Origin: Campylorhamphus procurvoides | Lineage: Eukaryota > Chordata > Aves > Passeriformes > Dendrocolaptidae | Assembly: GCA_013396655.1 (NCBI GenBank) | Contig: WBMV01000141.1 | Location: forward strand, 884,376-948,375 | DNA length: 64,000 bases | Reading direction: 5' to 3' | Shown: one piece after another, positions 1 through 11,800 of the stretch | How the letters are laid out: each line of letters opens with the position of its first letter | Numbering within the stretch: the stretch's first letter is position 1 | Made by a program: the position numbers and the translations under genes | Notes under the pieces: generated by a model | What the model saw: the letters and a program-made list of their open reading frames with translations, nothing else | What the model was told of the DNA's origin: nothing | The model's database searches: none

Positions 1-497
1 CTGCTATGATGTAGTGTAATATGAAAATTCTTAAATACCTCCCTTTCTTATATATAGGATTTTTTACACTTAAAACCACTATTTTAAGGGTGCATAATAT
101 AAATACATTCCTAATCTGTCTAATCCTCTCTATGTAGACATATAATTCTTTAAAGGCATGTATATGCTAACAGTCTAACAATTGGCCTAGTATGTTGACC
201 TCTTTATGAATTCAGAATGAAGAATCCTGTCAAGTGTAAAGTGAAAAATAAGTTTGTTGTCTTCGTTTTATTTGTTCCTGTCAAATGAATTTTAAAGATT
301 AGTAGTCATGTAAGATGCTAAGTACTTGTTTGAAAGTAGTGAGACACAGCAAGAAAACAAGGACTGTACACAGCATAGAAACTATACCATTACAGTAGGG
401 TTCATTTGACCAGGTAAAAGTGTAGTTTACTTTAATATCTGCAGTTTTTGTCTAGAATCACCCCACAGTCAGTAAAGAGGAATATATAGTATATTTA
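1..497. other. unique AT-rich DNA, nothing recognised
   Basis: No repeat family, RNA gene or credible reading frame was recognised. The composition is like the rest of the unique DNA in the window. Confidence 0.5.
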
Positions 498-705
498 GAT
501 GCATACAAATCCGTGGGGCCCAACGTAATTCACTCGAGTACTGAGGGAGCTGGTGAAAGTTCTCACAGAGCCACTTTCATTTATCATCAGTTCTGGCAAG
601 CTGGTGAGGTCCTAGTTGACTGGAGATTAGTAAATATGATGCCTGTCTACAAGAATGGCCAAAAGGAGGATTCAAGGCACAGCAGTTCTCTCTGCCTGAT
701 AGCCT
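498..705 (+). mobile_element. CR1 LINE fragment, start of the ORF2 reverse-transcriptase region
   Basis: This is a plus-strand relic of the CR1 reverse transcriptase. The frame opening at 513 reads through residues resembling the finger region just before the RT domain: about 25 residues in it gives the block FWQAGEVLVDWRL, then MMPVYKNGQKED. CR1 proteins have a similar block (W..GEVP.DWR.AN..P.FKKG.KED). The frame decays after the KED motif, where an NYRPVSLTS-like stretch should follow but reads HSSSLCL. There is no 3' tail, so this is an internal fragment. It cannot encode an active enzyme. The family call is from recognition of the motif order; subfamily is not determined. Confidence 0.85.
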
Positions 706-3700
706 TTTATCTTTTAGAACTCATTTAATTTGACCTTTTCAAAGAATATCACAAGATCTGAGCAAAATCCAAGGAGGCAACTTAAATGCTTGAACAGAAA
801 ATGTCTAAAAATTAACACCTGGGCCTAGGAAAGTGAAAATGGAAAATGGGAATTTAGTTGAAAACCTAATCACTGCAGATAAAGCAGAAAGAATTTGGTC
901 CTCAAGCAGGCAGAATCTAAAAAACTAGATCATGAGTAGGGAGACATTACCACTGATAGGGAACATTAAACCCAAATCTGTATTTGGTGTTCTGGCCACC
1001 TCTGAGGCACCAGAAGAAAGGAAAGATCTGTAAAGGAGGAAATAAATACCAACCCAACTCTTTCATTACTAGACATTTGAGTTAAACAAGGAGACTTGTG
1101 TTTTCAGTTCTATGTTGCCAAGTTTGTCTTTGTTTATATTTTGTGACTGGAATGAAAAAGTGAAAAAATCTGTGTCAGTTTAGGACAGAGAGTCCTACCA
1201 AAGAACTAACCTGCCGCTGCCAGTCCTGTTGGCCTTGTGCTCTTCTCTGATGTCTAACCAGCTGATATCTGGCTCCTTCCAGATATTTTGTATCCAGGTA
1301 ATTAAAGCATTCTGCTGGGAAATGAGTCACATGTATTTCAAAATCCTTAGGCTGTTTGCAGACCAGGATCTAGCTGTGCTTTTATTTTGAATGCTTTCCT
1401 GTCCTCCATCACAATCTTTTGTATTCTCACTTGTTCAGTGCTATAAGCAGGAATGCAGGAATTTTTTTTTTGGTGTTTCTTTTTGAAATTAAAATAATCT
1501 AAGTGACCTGGTTTACATTGTGGCGTCATAGGCAATTGTATTAAGGATGACAAATATTAGCATGAGAATGAATGCTAAAATAAGAAGGGGGAATGGAGCT
1601 CTTTAGCTGATTTCTCCACCAGAGAGAACATATTGTGTAACTGCACTCTTTGTTAGAGTAAATGAAGATTTCCCAAGCCAAGGATTTGAAATATTTGGCT
1701 ACTAATTGAATTGATTATCTGTCTAAAATAATTAGCTGTTGATAGATATAGAAAGATTATTTTACAAGAGATATAGTGCCTAGAATGTTAGAATTTCCTA
1801 CCAGATGTGGTTTTTGATGCTATGGGATCTATTTTGACTGGACTAACACATTTTTTGTGGTCAATCAAATTAATACAACATGTAAATAGGAAATATCTGG
1901 TGGGGTTTGATTAACCCTTTCAGTTGTATAATAATGGCTATTAGCAGAAATTTATATGTGCATATATTACTTTACGATGCAAAGCTCTGAAACAGAGGTA
2001 GACCATGCAAACTCCTTAAAATGAACGATTTATTCAGTATGTTTAACCTTCTTAAAATTTATGAAACATCCACATGCAATTCCTATAACAGGGTTATAGA
2101 TATCATAGAAGTGAATTCACTCTGGCTGTTTTCACCAAAGTTGACAGACATTCTTATATGTAATCCTATGATAAGAGCTACATAAGAAAGAACTAAGAAA
2201 ATTAAACACAGACTACTCCTTAATAGCTGATTGCAAGTAATCAGAAAACTGCAGGGATTTACAGAACCCTTGAAAAACCCTTTTTATGAAACCAGATGAC
2301 AAGACCAGAGGTTTCTCGAAGCAACTTATTGACTTGTACAATAAATATGAAGTGGCAAACATGCCAGGATCCCACTGCACTTTACAGGTAGGGCAGTTGC
2401 TACATCTAGATATGCAGAGTACTTTTTCAAAGTGACCTGTGCACTGACTGGGACACAGGGTCCTATGTACTTTACCTCTATGAACTTGTTTTTCTTTTGT
2501 GAACATTTCTATTAAAGTTGAAAACTACTGAATTGGTGGGAAATCCTTTGATAATTAGACTGATTCACAGCCGTGCAGTGTCTCTTTAATGCGATACTTC
2601 ACATATATGCTTTACCTAGGCATAAATGGCAGTCCTGGGATTTAATCTGCTGCCTTCTTGTATCCCTGTTACTGGTGCATTGAAGGAGAAGTGTCCTTAC
2701 ACTTATTCCAAATTCACATCTGTTTTTCCAATTAGATAGACTTCTAAGATTCAAATGTGATAGTGCAGCTGTTGCCCTTTTGCACACAGTTTCCTTCTTT
2801 GAGAACTGAGAATTAATTTTCTCCTTTTACAGAGCAAAGATCCAAATAGTTTTCTTCAGGGACTAGTTTGCATTAGGCTATTCTCACACTCAGCTTGATG
2901 GAAGGGCAATTCACAGAACACTCTTCCATTCCTGTGCAAGATTCTGTCACCTCTCCCTTGTTTGACTTCCGGAAGAGAAAAGGCACCACAGAAGGTTAAA
3001 GCCCTTTCCCATAATTGTGGGGTAAGCCAGGTGCATTGGAGGGTGGAAGAGTAGAAAATAGTTTGCACAGTCTCCTGGACACAGAGAACTGTGTATTTAT
3101 GATGTGAACCTGAAGTTCATTTACAGACCATGCTGCATTAAAATACTGCTCCAAGCTTTCATGATCACACAGAAAAATGTGTTTATATATGCTACTTTTT
3201 GTGTCAAGCCCTCTTGTATATGTGTCTGATCCTTTAGCTTTCTTCACTTTCAAATATGTGATGACTTGTGTGCATGTGGGAGGCTTGGGAAGACAATTTT
3301 CACCGTGAGATACTGGAAAACTAGAAACATGAAGGAAATTAATTACAGTAATTCCTTCACTGAAGTGTTTTAAAACAACAAAATAAAACAAATGATGATT
3401 TAATCTTCTTTCAACTTATTGATAATACACAGTAACACTTTCCTCTGAAAATTTAGTCTAACAGTGCAGTTTGAAACTGATTTTTTTTAATGCCCTTAAT
3501 ACTGTTTTATAACATTCCTTTGAGTTTTAGTGTGTATGGCAGTATACTGTTGGAATTAGGAATGGATGATTTCAGCACTCTGAGAGAACTAATGAAGATT
3601 AGTGTAAGTAGTTCCATGAAGCATGAAAATAGTGAGATTTTGGAGAGAAAATGATGAATCAAATTTTGCCTCCACAGAAGAATGAGAGTGTAGTCAGATT

Positions 3701-3889
3701 ATCTAAAAAGGGCTGTAGAATCCTTTCTGAGGAAAAAATAAAAATATCTTCTTCATTACATCCCTGTGATTTGTTCTAGTCCTGCTGACACAGGTTATTA
3801 AAAGCCTTGTTTATGTTTTAGAGACTTTTTAAAGAGCACTTTGAAGCTTTATAGTGTTTGTAGAATGTTCTTTATAGCTAAAATTACAT
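706..3889. other. unique AT-rich DNA, no gene seen
   Basis: A 131-codon minus-strand frame (2996-3391) is open but has no recognisable domain or splice context, and one or two frames of this length are expected by chance at this base composition. No repeat family was recognised. Confidence 0.5.
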
Positions 3890-4160
3890 GCTGAGATGGC
3901 AGGCTGCTGAGCTAATATATTGTTATACTGATTAAATTGATTAAAAGCTTCACTTTTGACAGGCTAATTGTAGAGGCTGAGATCTCTTTATTGCACATTT
4001 CAGTAATTCATCTCATGTCTTGTCCTATCTAATAATCACTTCTTTGACTCCCTGTTTACGAATCATCTCAGCAGCGGGTACATTTTCAAACAGCATATTA
4101 GCTTCACATCTGAATTACATGAGTCACAGTGCATTGGCATTACAAAAGCCTTATTCAAGG
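3890..4160. promoter_or_regulatory. candidate conserved non-coding element (homeodomain-motif rich)
   Basis: A low-repeat stretch with a cluster of TAAT and ATTA cores, two GATTAAA-type PBX/HOX-like sites near 3930-3945, CTAATTG near 3965, an ATTACATG octamer-like site followed by TGAGTCA (AP-1 consensus) near 4115-4125, and a higher density of balanced-composition words than its flanks. This is how deeply conserved vertebrate enhancers often look, but conservation itself cannot be seen from one sequence. No enhancer activity is claimed. Confidence 0.25.
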
Positions 4161-6211
4161 TAATGGCTTATTCAGTGAAACACTTGAAATATATTCCTTT
4201 TGGTTTCTTTTTTTCTTGGTATACTGTGAACAAAGAAAGGGACCCTTGATTTTTAGATTAGAAAGTAAGAGATTGCTCTTACCATACCTGTGAATTGGCA
4301 GGAGAGGTCATACTGCAGAAACATCTTATGTCCTCCTCAGAACAACATATGCTTACTTAAAAATGTGTGACAGAGCAGAGCATAAAACCTTACTATAAAT
4401 CAGTGAAGATATAACAGGCAGATAAAGAAGTGGATTCAGCAACTTAAATCAGCTGCAGAGGAGATATTTTGCAATAAATGTGGAAATAAGGTGAGGGCAT
4501 TTAAAAAAAATTGATTGAATCTAGATTACTTTAAATGACTGTAGAAACCTACAGATACATCTGTAGGCTTCTGATGGCTGTGCAAAATGCAAAGTGTTCA
4601 CAGCTTGCCAACGGTAGACTTTGAAGGCAGTCCAAAAATGTGAGTTGGCTGCTGATAGTACCACACAGATATGGATATTCAGTGCCAGCTACAAACTGCA
4701 CTTCTGCACAGCACATTCTTGATTTGATACAGGCATTAAACATTTTCCAGGGTGAAAGAAAACTTGTTTAGCTAGAGAACAGTGCTCACTGACTCTATTA
4801 AATGAAGGATATACTACTTGCTTATGTTACAGCATCCAAGGTAGGAAGATGAAGTGTGTTTACATGATTCAGACTGAAGCTCCTTTACCTCAGTACCCTG
4901 AATTGCTGAATGCTCAACAACTTCTGGCTATTAGAAGTTTAGAAACTTCTGGGGCGGGTGGTGACATTCTACTTACTCTATTCCGATGCTACTGATGAAG
5001 CTTATCTTTGGATTTCACTTTTGGAACTATTTACTTTATTAGTCACATAGTATCCTGTGACAATGAGTTCAGTAACTGAGTTATATTAATTTTAAACTTT
5101 CTATTTCATTTGGAGACCTCTTTTTCTTTAATTTTGAGGAATGATAATTAATCATTTCACTTTTTAATTTCTTTCTACTATCCATCATGTCAGAGAGCTC
5201 TGGATCTCTGCATATATTATATTGGTAAAGTACCTCAAATACAACAGCATTTCCAAAGCTGCTCTGAAAACACTGGCAGCTGACAAAGAACTTAATACAG
5301 GTATAAAGACAATTTAAATGTGGTATCTTTCTTTCTGCAAACAGAAATCTAAAAGGGGAAGTGTACAGGATAAAAATAGCTTGGATTTGGCTTGGAAAGA
5401 GCTAAGGAAGGTATTGCAAGCATAAAGGACTCTCAGTCACATGCGAATCTGGGAGACTGTATCTCCCAGCAGCTAAAGTTGATATCCATTGGTCTTAATA
5501 TCTATAAATGGATCTGGAAAGATGGAGAGAGAAGAGAGATGGGAGGGCCTGCTGTGCAACACAGGTCATTGGGAGCTTCCTGACACCAGTAGATAAACAG
5601 TCTACAGAAATTTAGGGAAGAAACGAAGAGCTACAAAACTGCCTTCTCTGTTTCTCTCTCTTTTTTTTTTTTTTTAAATTTCTTTCCAATGAGCTATGAA
5701 AATTAAAAGCATCTGTACAATTAAGGTGGGAATCCTATGTCACAAGTGTGCATTAAATGTGATATAGGTCATAAGGGGTAGAATAATGAAAGCAAGCAGT
5801 TTAGTTGTCATACAGGCCAGAAATGGGAATGTGTAAAGATCATGATGGTCATCTTAGCAACATTTTGACTAGTACCAACAACAGGTTTTGCATCCCCAGA
5901 GGGATTAGATCTAAGCATACTGGGAATTATTTATAAGAATTTAAATTACTTTTCATCCCCCTCCCTAACATGCACGTCTGTGTGAACATGCACCATCTAC
6001 AAAAAATATTCTCCACAATCCACATATTTTGAACTCCTTAGATCAGCCCAGCTCTTAGTCCAACAGTGAATGACATGCCTTTCTTTACCATGTCCCCATG
6101 AAAGAACTTGCTTTGTAGCCTGTAAAGACAAAGATTATTTTGGAATTAATTCATCCAAAAGGTATTTAGCAGAACTTTTTCTGGTGAGTCTGTGTCAGGA
6201 TACTGGTGGCA
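4161..6211. other. unique DNA with a short palindrome and a poly-T run
   Basis: It holds a small inverted repeat (AGAAGTTT AG AAACTTCT, 4933-4950, with a further AACTTCT at 4919) and a pyrimidine tract ending in 15 T at 5661-5675. No gene was recognised. Confidence 0.5.
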
Positions 6212-6952
6212 TAATCATAGAATCAAAAAATGTTAAGGGTTGAAGGCACCTTAAAGATCATCTGGTCTCCATTTCCACTCTCATGTACAAGGACATCTCT
6301 TGCTAAACTAGGTTGCTCAAGGCCTTCTCCATCTTGGCCTTGAACTTTGCCAAGATTGGGGCATCTACACTTCCCCAGGCAATGTGTTCCAGTGTTTCGC
6401 CACCCTCACAGTAAAAAATTTCTTCCTAACATCTAACCTAGATTTCCCCTCTTTCAAATTGTACCTGCTACTCCTAGTCCTATGTCTACAGTTCCTCACA
6501 AAGGGTCCCTCTCTGGCTTGGACCCTGTAGGTCCTGTTCAGATACTGGAAGGTTGCTATGAGGTCTCGAGGCAACCTTCTCTTCTTCAGCCCCAACTTTC
6601 TCAGCCTGTCTTTGCAGGGGAGGTGCTTCAGTCTTCTTATCAACTTTGTGGTCCTCTCCTGGACTTCCTCCAACATTCCATGTCCTTCTTATGTCGAGGG
6701 CACCAGAACTGTACGTAGTACTCCGGGTGAGGTCTCACTAGAGCAGAGGAGGAGAATTGCCTCCTTTGACCTGCCGGCCATGCTCCTTTAGACATAGCCC
6801 AGGATATGGTTGGGTTTCTGGGCTGTGAGCCCTCACTGCCAGCTCATGTTGAGTTTTTCATCAACCATCACGCTCAAGTCCTTCTCCGCAGGCTGCTGTC
6901 AGACACTTCTCCACTCAACCTTTAGGTGTGCCTGAGGTTGCTGTGACCTATA
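6212..6952 (-). mobile_element. CR1 LINE, 3' part, minus orientation
   Basis: The left edge carries the inverted CR1 tail (ATCATAGAATCA) followed by the usual 3'-UTR order read antisense: GTTGAAGGCACC, ATCATCTGGTC, then the ORF2 C-terminus, then the antisense CAAGTCCTTCTCC segment near the right edge. The element is about 740 bp and lacks its 5' part, as is normal for CR1. The tail is only about one and a half units long and has one unit mutated to an A-run, so this is an old copy. The coding remnant inside is listed separately. Confidence 0.93.
6365..6676 (-). pseudogene. CR1 ORF2 C-terminal remnant
   Basis: This 103-codon frame is the end of the CR1 polyprotein downstream of the reverse-transcriptase core. 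The residue order matches the family: EEVQERTTKLIRRLKHL at the start, DRLRKLGLKKRRLPRDLIATFQYLN in the middle, RHRTRSS, then FFTVRVAKHWNTLP at the end. It is open across 103 codons but is cut off from any RT catalytic core, so it has no enzymatic function. The frame stays open probably because the insertion is moderately young or by chance. It is not a host gene. Confidence 0.9.
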
Positions 6953-8846
6953 TATCTCCTTGAGTGAAGGACATATGTGTGTATTTAAGGGATAATTTTA
7001 CCTGCTATATAGCCCTTGTCAGCAGCTAGCAAAACCCTTACAACATTTATCTATACTTAGAAATACAGCACCATATGAGCCTAGAGAAAAATACAAAATA
7101 CAAAGAAAATACATATCCAATAGGCTAATTCTTCCTTCACCAACCTCTATGAAAGACTGGACATTTACTCTTTACCCATGCTGAATCATCCCATACACTG
7201 GAAATTTGTAAACCCTATCGATTCTTCATGCTTCCCCTCCCATAATCCACAGATTTTCTTTGCAAAGGTCTCCTTCTGAACATGATATGGTGTTTTAGAT
7301 GATATTTTAATTTCTACATTTTGTGCTATGGCACACCTCTAAAAATACATTCATTATTTCATTAAGGAGACTGAAAGGAGAGCCAGGGGAACCTATAAGC
7401 AACAGTTATTAGAAATTCTGTTCTTCTGTAGCAAATTAACCCTCCTCTGCCTTTTTTCATGCTTTGTGTTGTCATCTGTCAGTTTAACTCTAAAGGCAAA
7501 GATTAGAGAAAATGCAGGAACTACCTAATCTGGGCCAGAAGGTTTGCTGTCACATTCCTCATCAAAACTTTGGTACAGTGGCCAATTTAAGAGTGGAGGC
7601 TCATATTCAATCACAAAATTATTTTGGATTGTGGGTTTTTTTTTCACCGAATATAATTTTTCTTGTATTATAAATTTTACCATGTTTGTTTTGCATATTC
7701 AAGCTATGTTCCTTTTGATTGTTGTGAGGAATCTCCATAGACTAATTTTAGGCACCCAACTTTGGGTTTCCCTTTCTTTTCTCCAGATACGGTGATTCAG
7801 GGCACAAACATATTTGGAATAGCCTATCCCTTTTTGGTGTCTGTGTGTGGATACTGGTAAGACTGTCCTCCTGACTGAGACCTATTAGTCAGTTTCATAA
7901 TGGTAGGTGATACAAATATCCCTTTCCCCAAAGGACAGATTTTCCACTCAAGCGCACTTGGGGACTTGTGGACCTACTGAGGATCTCACCGGTGTACAGC
8001 AATGTGTTTTGGATTTAAGCATGGGATAAATATATGGTTGATTGAACCTTGTTTTCTGTTCCCCTGATCTGCACCTATTGGTACCCTCTAAAATTTTTAA
8101 ATCTGGACTCAAATGAGGATATTTCTGTAAGTTTTATCCTCATGTCTCATTTATTACAGTCTGGGCCCTTGCCATTTTAACCACTGTTAGCCAATGAATA
8201 AGAAATACTACTTTGTCCCAGGATCTTGATGGTTGTTAATACCTACAGAATGAGGAATATATTTTAACTTATATATTTATAAACACCTGGCTTTGCACAT
8301 CTTGGGAAAGACAGAGTTGTGTGGAAAAAAATTAATATAAAGGCAAAAACAGAGCAGTATATGATGCTTGATGACATTCTTCTGAAATAGTCTCTCTTTC
8401 TGAGGTCAAGCAATTGGAAGTAATTTTTGGGACTTTATATGACAGAGACAGGGAAGTTCAAATAAAGAAGATAACATTCCTAGAATTCTCTGGAACTGAA
8501 GTGACATAGCAATAATAAGATATCATTATTAATCAGTCGAATGACAAAGACATGTAACTAAGCAGTTTGAAATCACAGGATGAGCTATTGGAAATATTCT
8601 TAAAAAGATTTGTTCCTTATTAAGAATGGGGCTGACACCCCTGAGTCATAAAGCTGTTCATTTTACCTTTCTATACTAACATTGTTCAGAGAATTATTTA
8701 ATCTATTTTAAGCAACAGATTGGTGATTCTGCTGAGACCGCAGCTTTTCTGGATTGAGAATTCACAGGTGAAGGGGTCTTCCACCTCCTCTGTTGTTGGC
8801 ACTTAGTTTTGAGGGAGAAGTGGCACCCTGCCCTGGAATCAGCAAT
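6953..8846. other. unique AT-rich DNA, no gene seen
   Basis: No repeat family or gene recognised. Frames such as 7544-7795 (+) are short, hydrophobic by AT-bias and have no domain features. Confidence 0.5.
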
Positions 8847-9183
8847 TGTAGAACCCAAATGATCCCAACAAAATTGAGGTAAAAACCAGCTCTTTAATAA
8901 GAGGTCTTAGGTGCACAAAGATGGCATATGCACACTCACACACACAGGTTTTACAAACTAATAGTATCATCAAATGATAATATCTATCACCTCATGGGGA
9001 TACACCCAGCTCAAAAATTGTCTATTCCCCAGGTCCTCTCACAGACGCACCTCCCAGATTTGAGTTGGTAGTCCCAAGGCCCCATATCTGACTCCCATGA
9101 AAGTCTTCATCAACTCCCTCTGTCTTGCTTGGACCATTTTCAAGGATTCTGAGCCTTCTCTGATAGTTTAGACTCTTATATCA
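8847..9183 (-). mobile_element. possible short solo LTR, minus orientation
   Basis: Seen: the segment begins TGTAGAAC and ends TTATATCA (TG...CA). It is bordered by AGCAAT (8841-8846) and AGCAAC (9184-9189), a 6-bp duplication with one mismatch. Read on the minus strand, an ATTAAA polyadenylation-type hexamer lies close to the 3' end, at about 8892-8897. Its right end resembles TTATATCA at 10193-10200 in the next LTR. Inferred: a degraded LTR of about 337 bp. With one mismatch in the duplication and no recognised family this could be coincidence. Confidence 0.4.
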
Positions 9184-9437
9184 AGCAACATGCCTGTTGT
9201 GTCTTCTTATTCTAATAACATTTTATGTAGTTCTTTACCTTGCTACAATATTTGTCCATTGGAATTCTTGACAGGAAATATATAAAAAACATTTCAGGAA
9301 TCTAATACAAAGATACTTATCTAAAAAAAGACTTATACTGAAAATCTATATTTATCAGTATTGAGAAAAAGCACTATGGAAGATTCCAAGATTCCATATA
9401 AATTTTTTTATAAAGAAGACATTTTTTATGGTTATGG

Positions 9438-9562
9438 TGGTGAAACACTGTTGCCCAGAGAGGTGGTAGATCCTTTATCCCTGGAAACATTCAGGGTCAG
9501 ACTGGATGGGGCTCTGAGCAAACTGATTTAGTTGAAGGTGTTCCAGCTCATTACAGGGGGGC
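9438..9562 (+). mobile_element. CR1 LINE 3' region, left half (split by an LTR)
   Basis: Plus-strand CR1 from GTTGCCCAGAGAGGTGG through TCCCTGGAAACATTCAGGGTC and GATGGGGCTCTGAGCAA to the G-run at 9556-9561. This is the standard C-terminal and 3'-UTR order of the family. It stops abruptly at the G-run and continues at 10231, so the two halves are one insertion interrupted later. Confidence 0.9.
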
Positions 9563-10230
9563 TGTGATGCGCAGAAAAGACCCCACAACTAGGTAGTTGT
9601 AGAGAAGGTAGGTTTATTCAGCATGCTGGGTGCATGGGGGATTGGTCCACCAAAGACATGCACACCTGTCTGTGCTCACAGGCTTGCTTAAATGCAGGTA
9701 CAATATGCATATTCATTATTTCCTTATACATATACATTATTTTATTAGAATGGGCAGGCTTATTCTAATCAGTTCCAGGAAATAATTTCCATTTTCTCTG
9801 CCCTGTGCTCCTCCCATTTGAGTTTGCGCACTGGTTCCCATTTTTCCTGAGCCGGGGTCTTCGGGGGTCTTGGGGATGAAGATTGTGGGTGTTCCTCACT
9901 GAGCACTTTTCACCTTGGCTCAAAAAGTAGCTCAAACCAGTTTTGTTGGCAACTCGAGCTGGTCTAAGGAGCAAACTTCTATAGTTATCTTATTTTCTTG
10001 ACATGTTTCCTGATTTATCTTCAGTTGCATATGGTGTCCATTCTAATTTAGACACCTCAAGGCCGAGTACTGATACTTTTATGTTTGTAGTTAATCAGGG
10101 CCTCAGCCATGCAGTATATCTTTGCAAACTTTAGCAAAGGCCTTTACAATTATTTCTATTAACGCTTTCAGTGTTAGTTCCCTATTGATACCTTATATCA
10201 GTCCCCTTTAAGTGTTAGTTCCGTAGATCA
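9563..10230 (-). mobile_element. solo LTR inserted into a CR1, minus orientation
   Basis: The block begins TGTGATGCGCAG exactly where the CR1 breaks and ends ...GTAGATCA just before the CR1 resumes. On the minus strand AATAAA (9613-9618 on the plus strand as TTTATT) sits about 50 bp from the 3' end, as expected for an LTR R/U5 junction. A repeated AGTGTTAGTTCC (about 10177 and 10211) near the right edge is a short direct repeat at the start of U3. No internal retroviral sequence is present, so it is a solo LTR of about 668 bp. A clean target duplication was not found (GGGGGC against GTTGGA), so the right edge may instead be at 10200. Confidence 0.75.
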
Positions 10231-10285
10231 GTTGGACTAGATGACTTTTAAAGGTCCCTCTGAATTGAAGCAATTTTATGCGTCT
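10231..10285 (+). mobile_element. CR1 LINE 3' end, right half
   Basis: Continues the CR1 of 9438-9562: GTTGGACTAGATGACTTTTAAAGGTCCCT is the canonical 3'-UTR of CR1 (given here as two joined words: GTTGGACTAGATGAC and TTTAAAGGTCCCT). The terminal ATTCTATG repeats are worn down to ATTTTATG. Confidence 0.85.
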
Positions 10286-11090
10286 TTGGTTATTTCCAGT
10301 GAGAAACTGAATTAGAGTAGTAGAAACACTATGAACATTAATTTATATTGTGATTCTTTTTCCCATTTTGAAAGATGAGTTTTCTAATTCTTGACTAAAG
10401 AGCTCTGAAAGGATAACAGGGTCAATTTATGTACCATTTTTTATGTACTGAATGTTTTGTATGTATTGTTTTATATACTGAAAGCTTTTGATGGATTTTT
10501 GGTTCAGCATCATCAACCTATATTTAGGGCAAAAGTCCAGCCCTGAGGAGACAAATAGGTCTTGCATTGCTTGTGAAACCCAAGGCACAGAAAAAAGATA
10601 TAGAAAGATGTTGTCAGAGACAGTGCTAAATAATTGGAAAAAGATACGGACTCCCATTAAAGTTCACAAGTACTTTCTCCTCTGAAGCTACATTGTACAC
10701 TCTCGTGGATAAATAAGGATAGAGATTTCTTCAGAAAACTGGCCAGAACTAAACAAAAATCTGGAAGGCACACTGAGTCACTGAAAGGTCTTTTCATTCA
10801 TTTCAACAAAGTTGGCTTTACTCAGGTCTTACAAAAACACAGTTTGCATTTATAGAGTACTTGTAAAGTAAAAAGCCAATGTATTTGAACAAATTATATG
10901 AAAAAAAAAAGACTTCAACCATAAAAAAAAAGTTGAAAGAAATTGGAATGTGTTTTCAGTTTTAATGTAGTCTATCTAAAAGAAATGCTGCAAATGTTAC
11001 ATACATATTCAGTTTGCTCCAAGTCTAATAATGATTTTATCCCTTATATTTACTGCAGTCTTAAGACTTTCATAGGCACACAGTACTGCA
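10286..11090. other. unique AT-rich DNA, nothing recognised
   Basis: Contains two short A-runs near 10901 and 10925. No gene or repeat family seen. Confidence 0.45.
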
Positions 11091-11800
11091 GAATCACAGA
11101 ATTATCAAGGCTGGAAGATACCTTAAGGATCACCTAGTCCATCTGTCAGACTGGTACCACCATAACACCCCTATACCATATTCCCAAGAATCACATCTGA
11201 ATGCCTCTTGAGCACTTCCAGAGACAGTGACTACATTGCCGCCCTGGGCAAATTATTCCAATGCCTAACCACTCTTGTAGGGAAAGGCTTTTCTGATGAA
11301 TCCTTGGCACAATTTAAGGTCATTTACACTCATTTTTTTACTGAGATGTGGCAGAAGAGACTGACATCCCCACCCCCACCTCACTACAACCTCCTTTCAG
11401 ATCCTTGCAGAAAGCAATGAGGTTCTGCCTGAGGCTTCTCTTCTCCAGACTAAACCATCCCAGTTCCCTCAGTTTCTACTTATGGGACATGTTTTCTAGA
11501 ACTTTTACAACTTTGTTGCCCTTCTTTGGACACACTTCACCACGAAAATGTCTTTTTTGACAACCAGCATGCCCAAGTCCCTTTCTGCTGAACAGCTCAC
11601 AAACCACTCTTCCCTCAGACTATAGCAATGTATAGGATTATTGTAACCCAGGGGCAGGACCTGTCACTTTGCTTTGTTGATCCTCATGCAGTTGTCTTCA
11701 GTCCATGAATCCAGCCTGTTCGGATACCTCTGCAGAGCCTTTAGCAGATCAACACTCCCACCTTGGTGTCATCTGTGAACTTACTGAGGATGCACTCAAA
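11091..11800 (-). mobile_element. CR1 LINE, 3' part, minus orientation (CACAGAATCACAG-type tail)
   Basis: It begins GAATCACAGAATTATC, the inverted ATTCTGTG tail, then GGCTGGAAGATACC and ATCACCTAGTCC. The antisense of the ORF2 C-terminus follows (GGTTCTGCCTGAGGCTTCTC, CCAGTTCCCTCAG). The right part reaches further 5' than most copies here, with GAATCCAGCCTGTTCGGATA and CTTGGTGTCATCTGTGAAC. The reading frame is broken throughout, including a T-run expansion at 11333-11340. It is older than the copy at 6.2 kb judging by its many indels. Confidence 0.9.

Noticed and set aside
2996..3391. 131-codon minus frame as a gene
   Set aside because: No domain, no splice framing, and about one frame this long is expected by chance.
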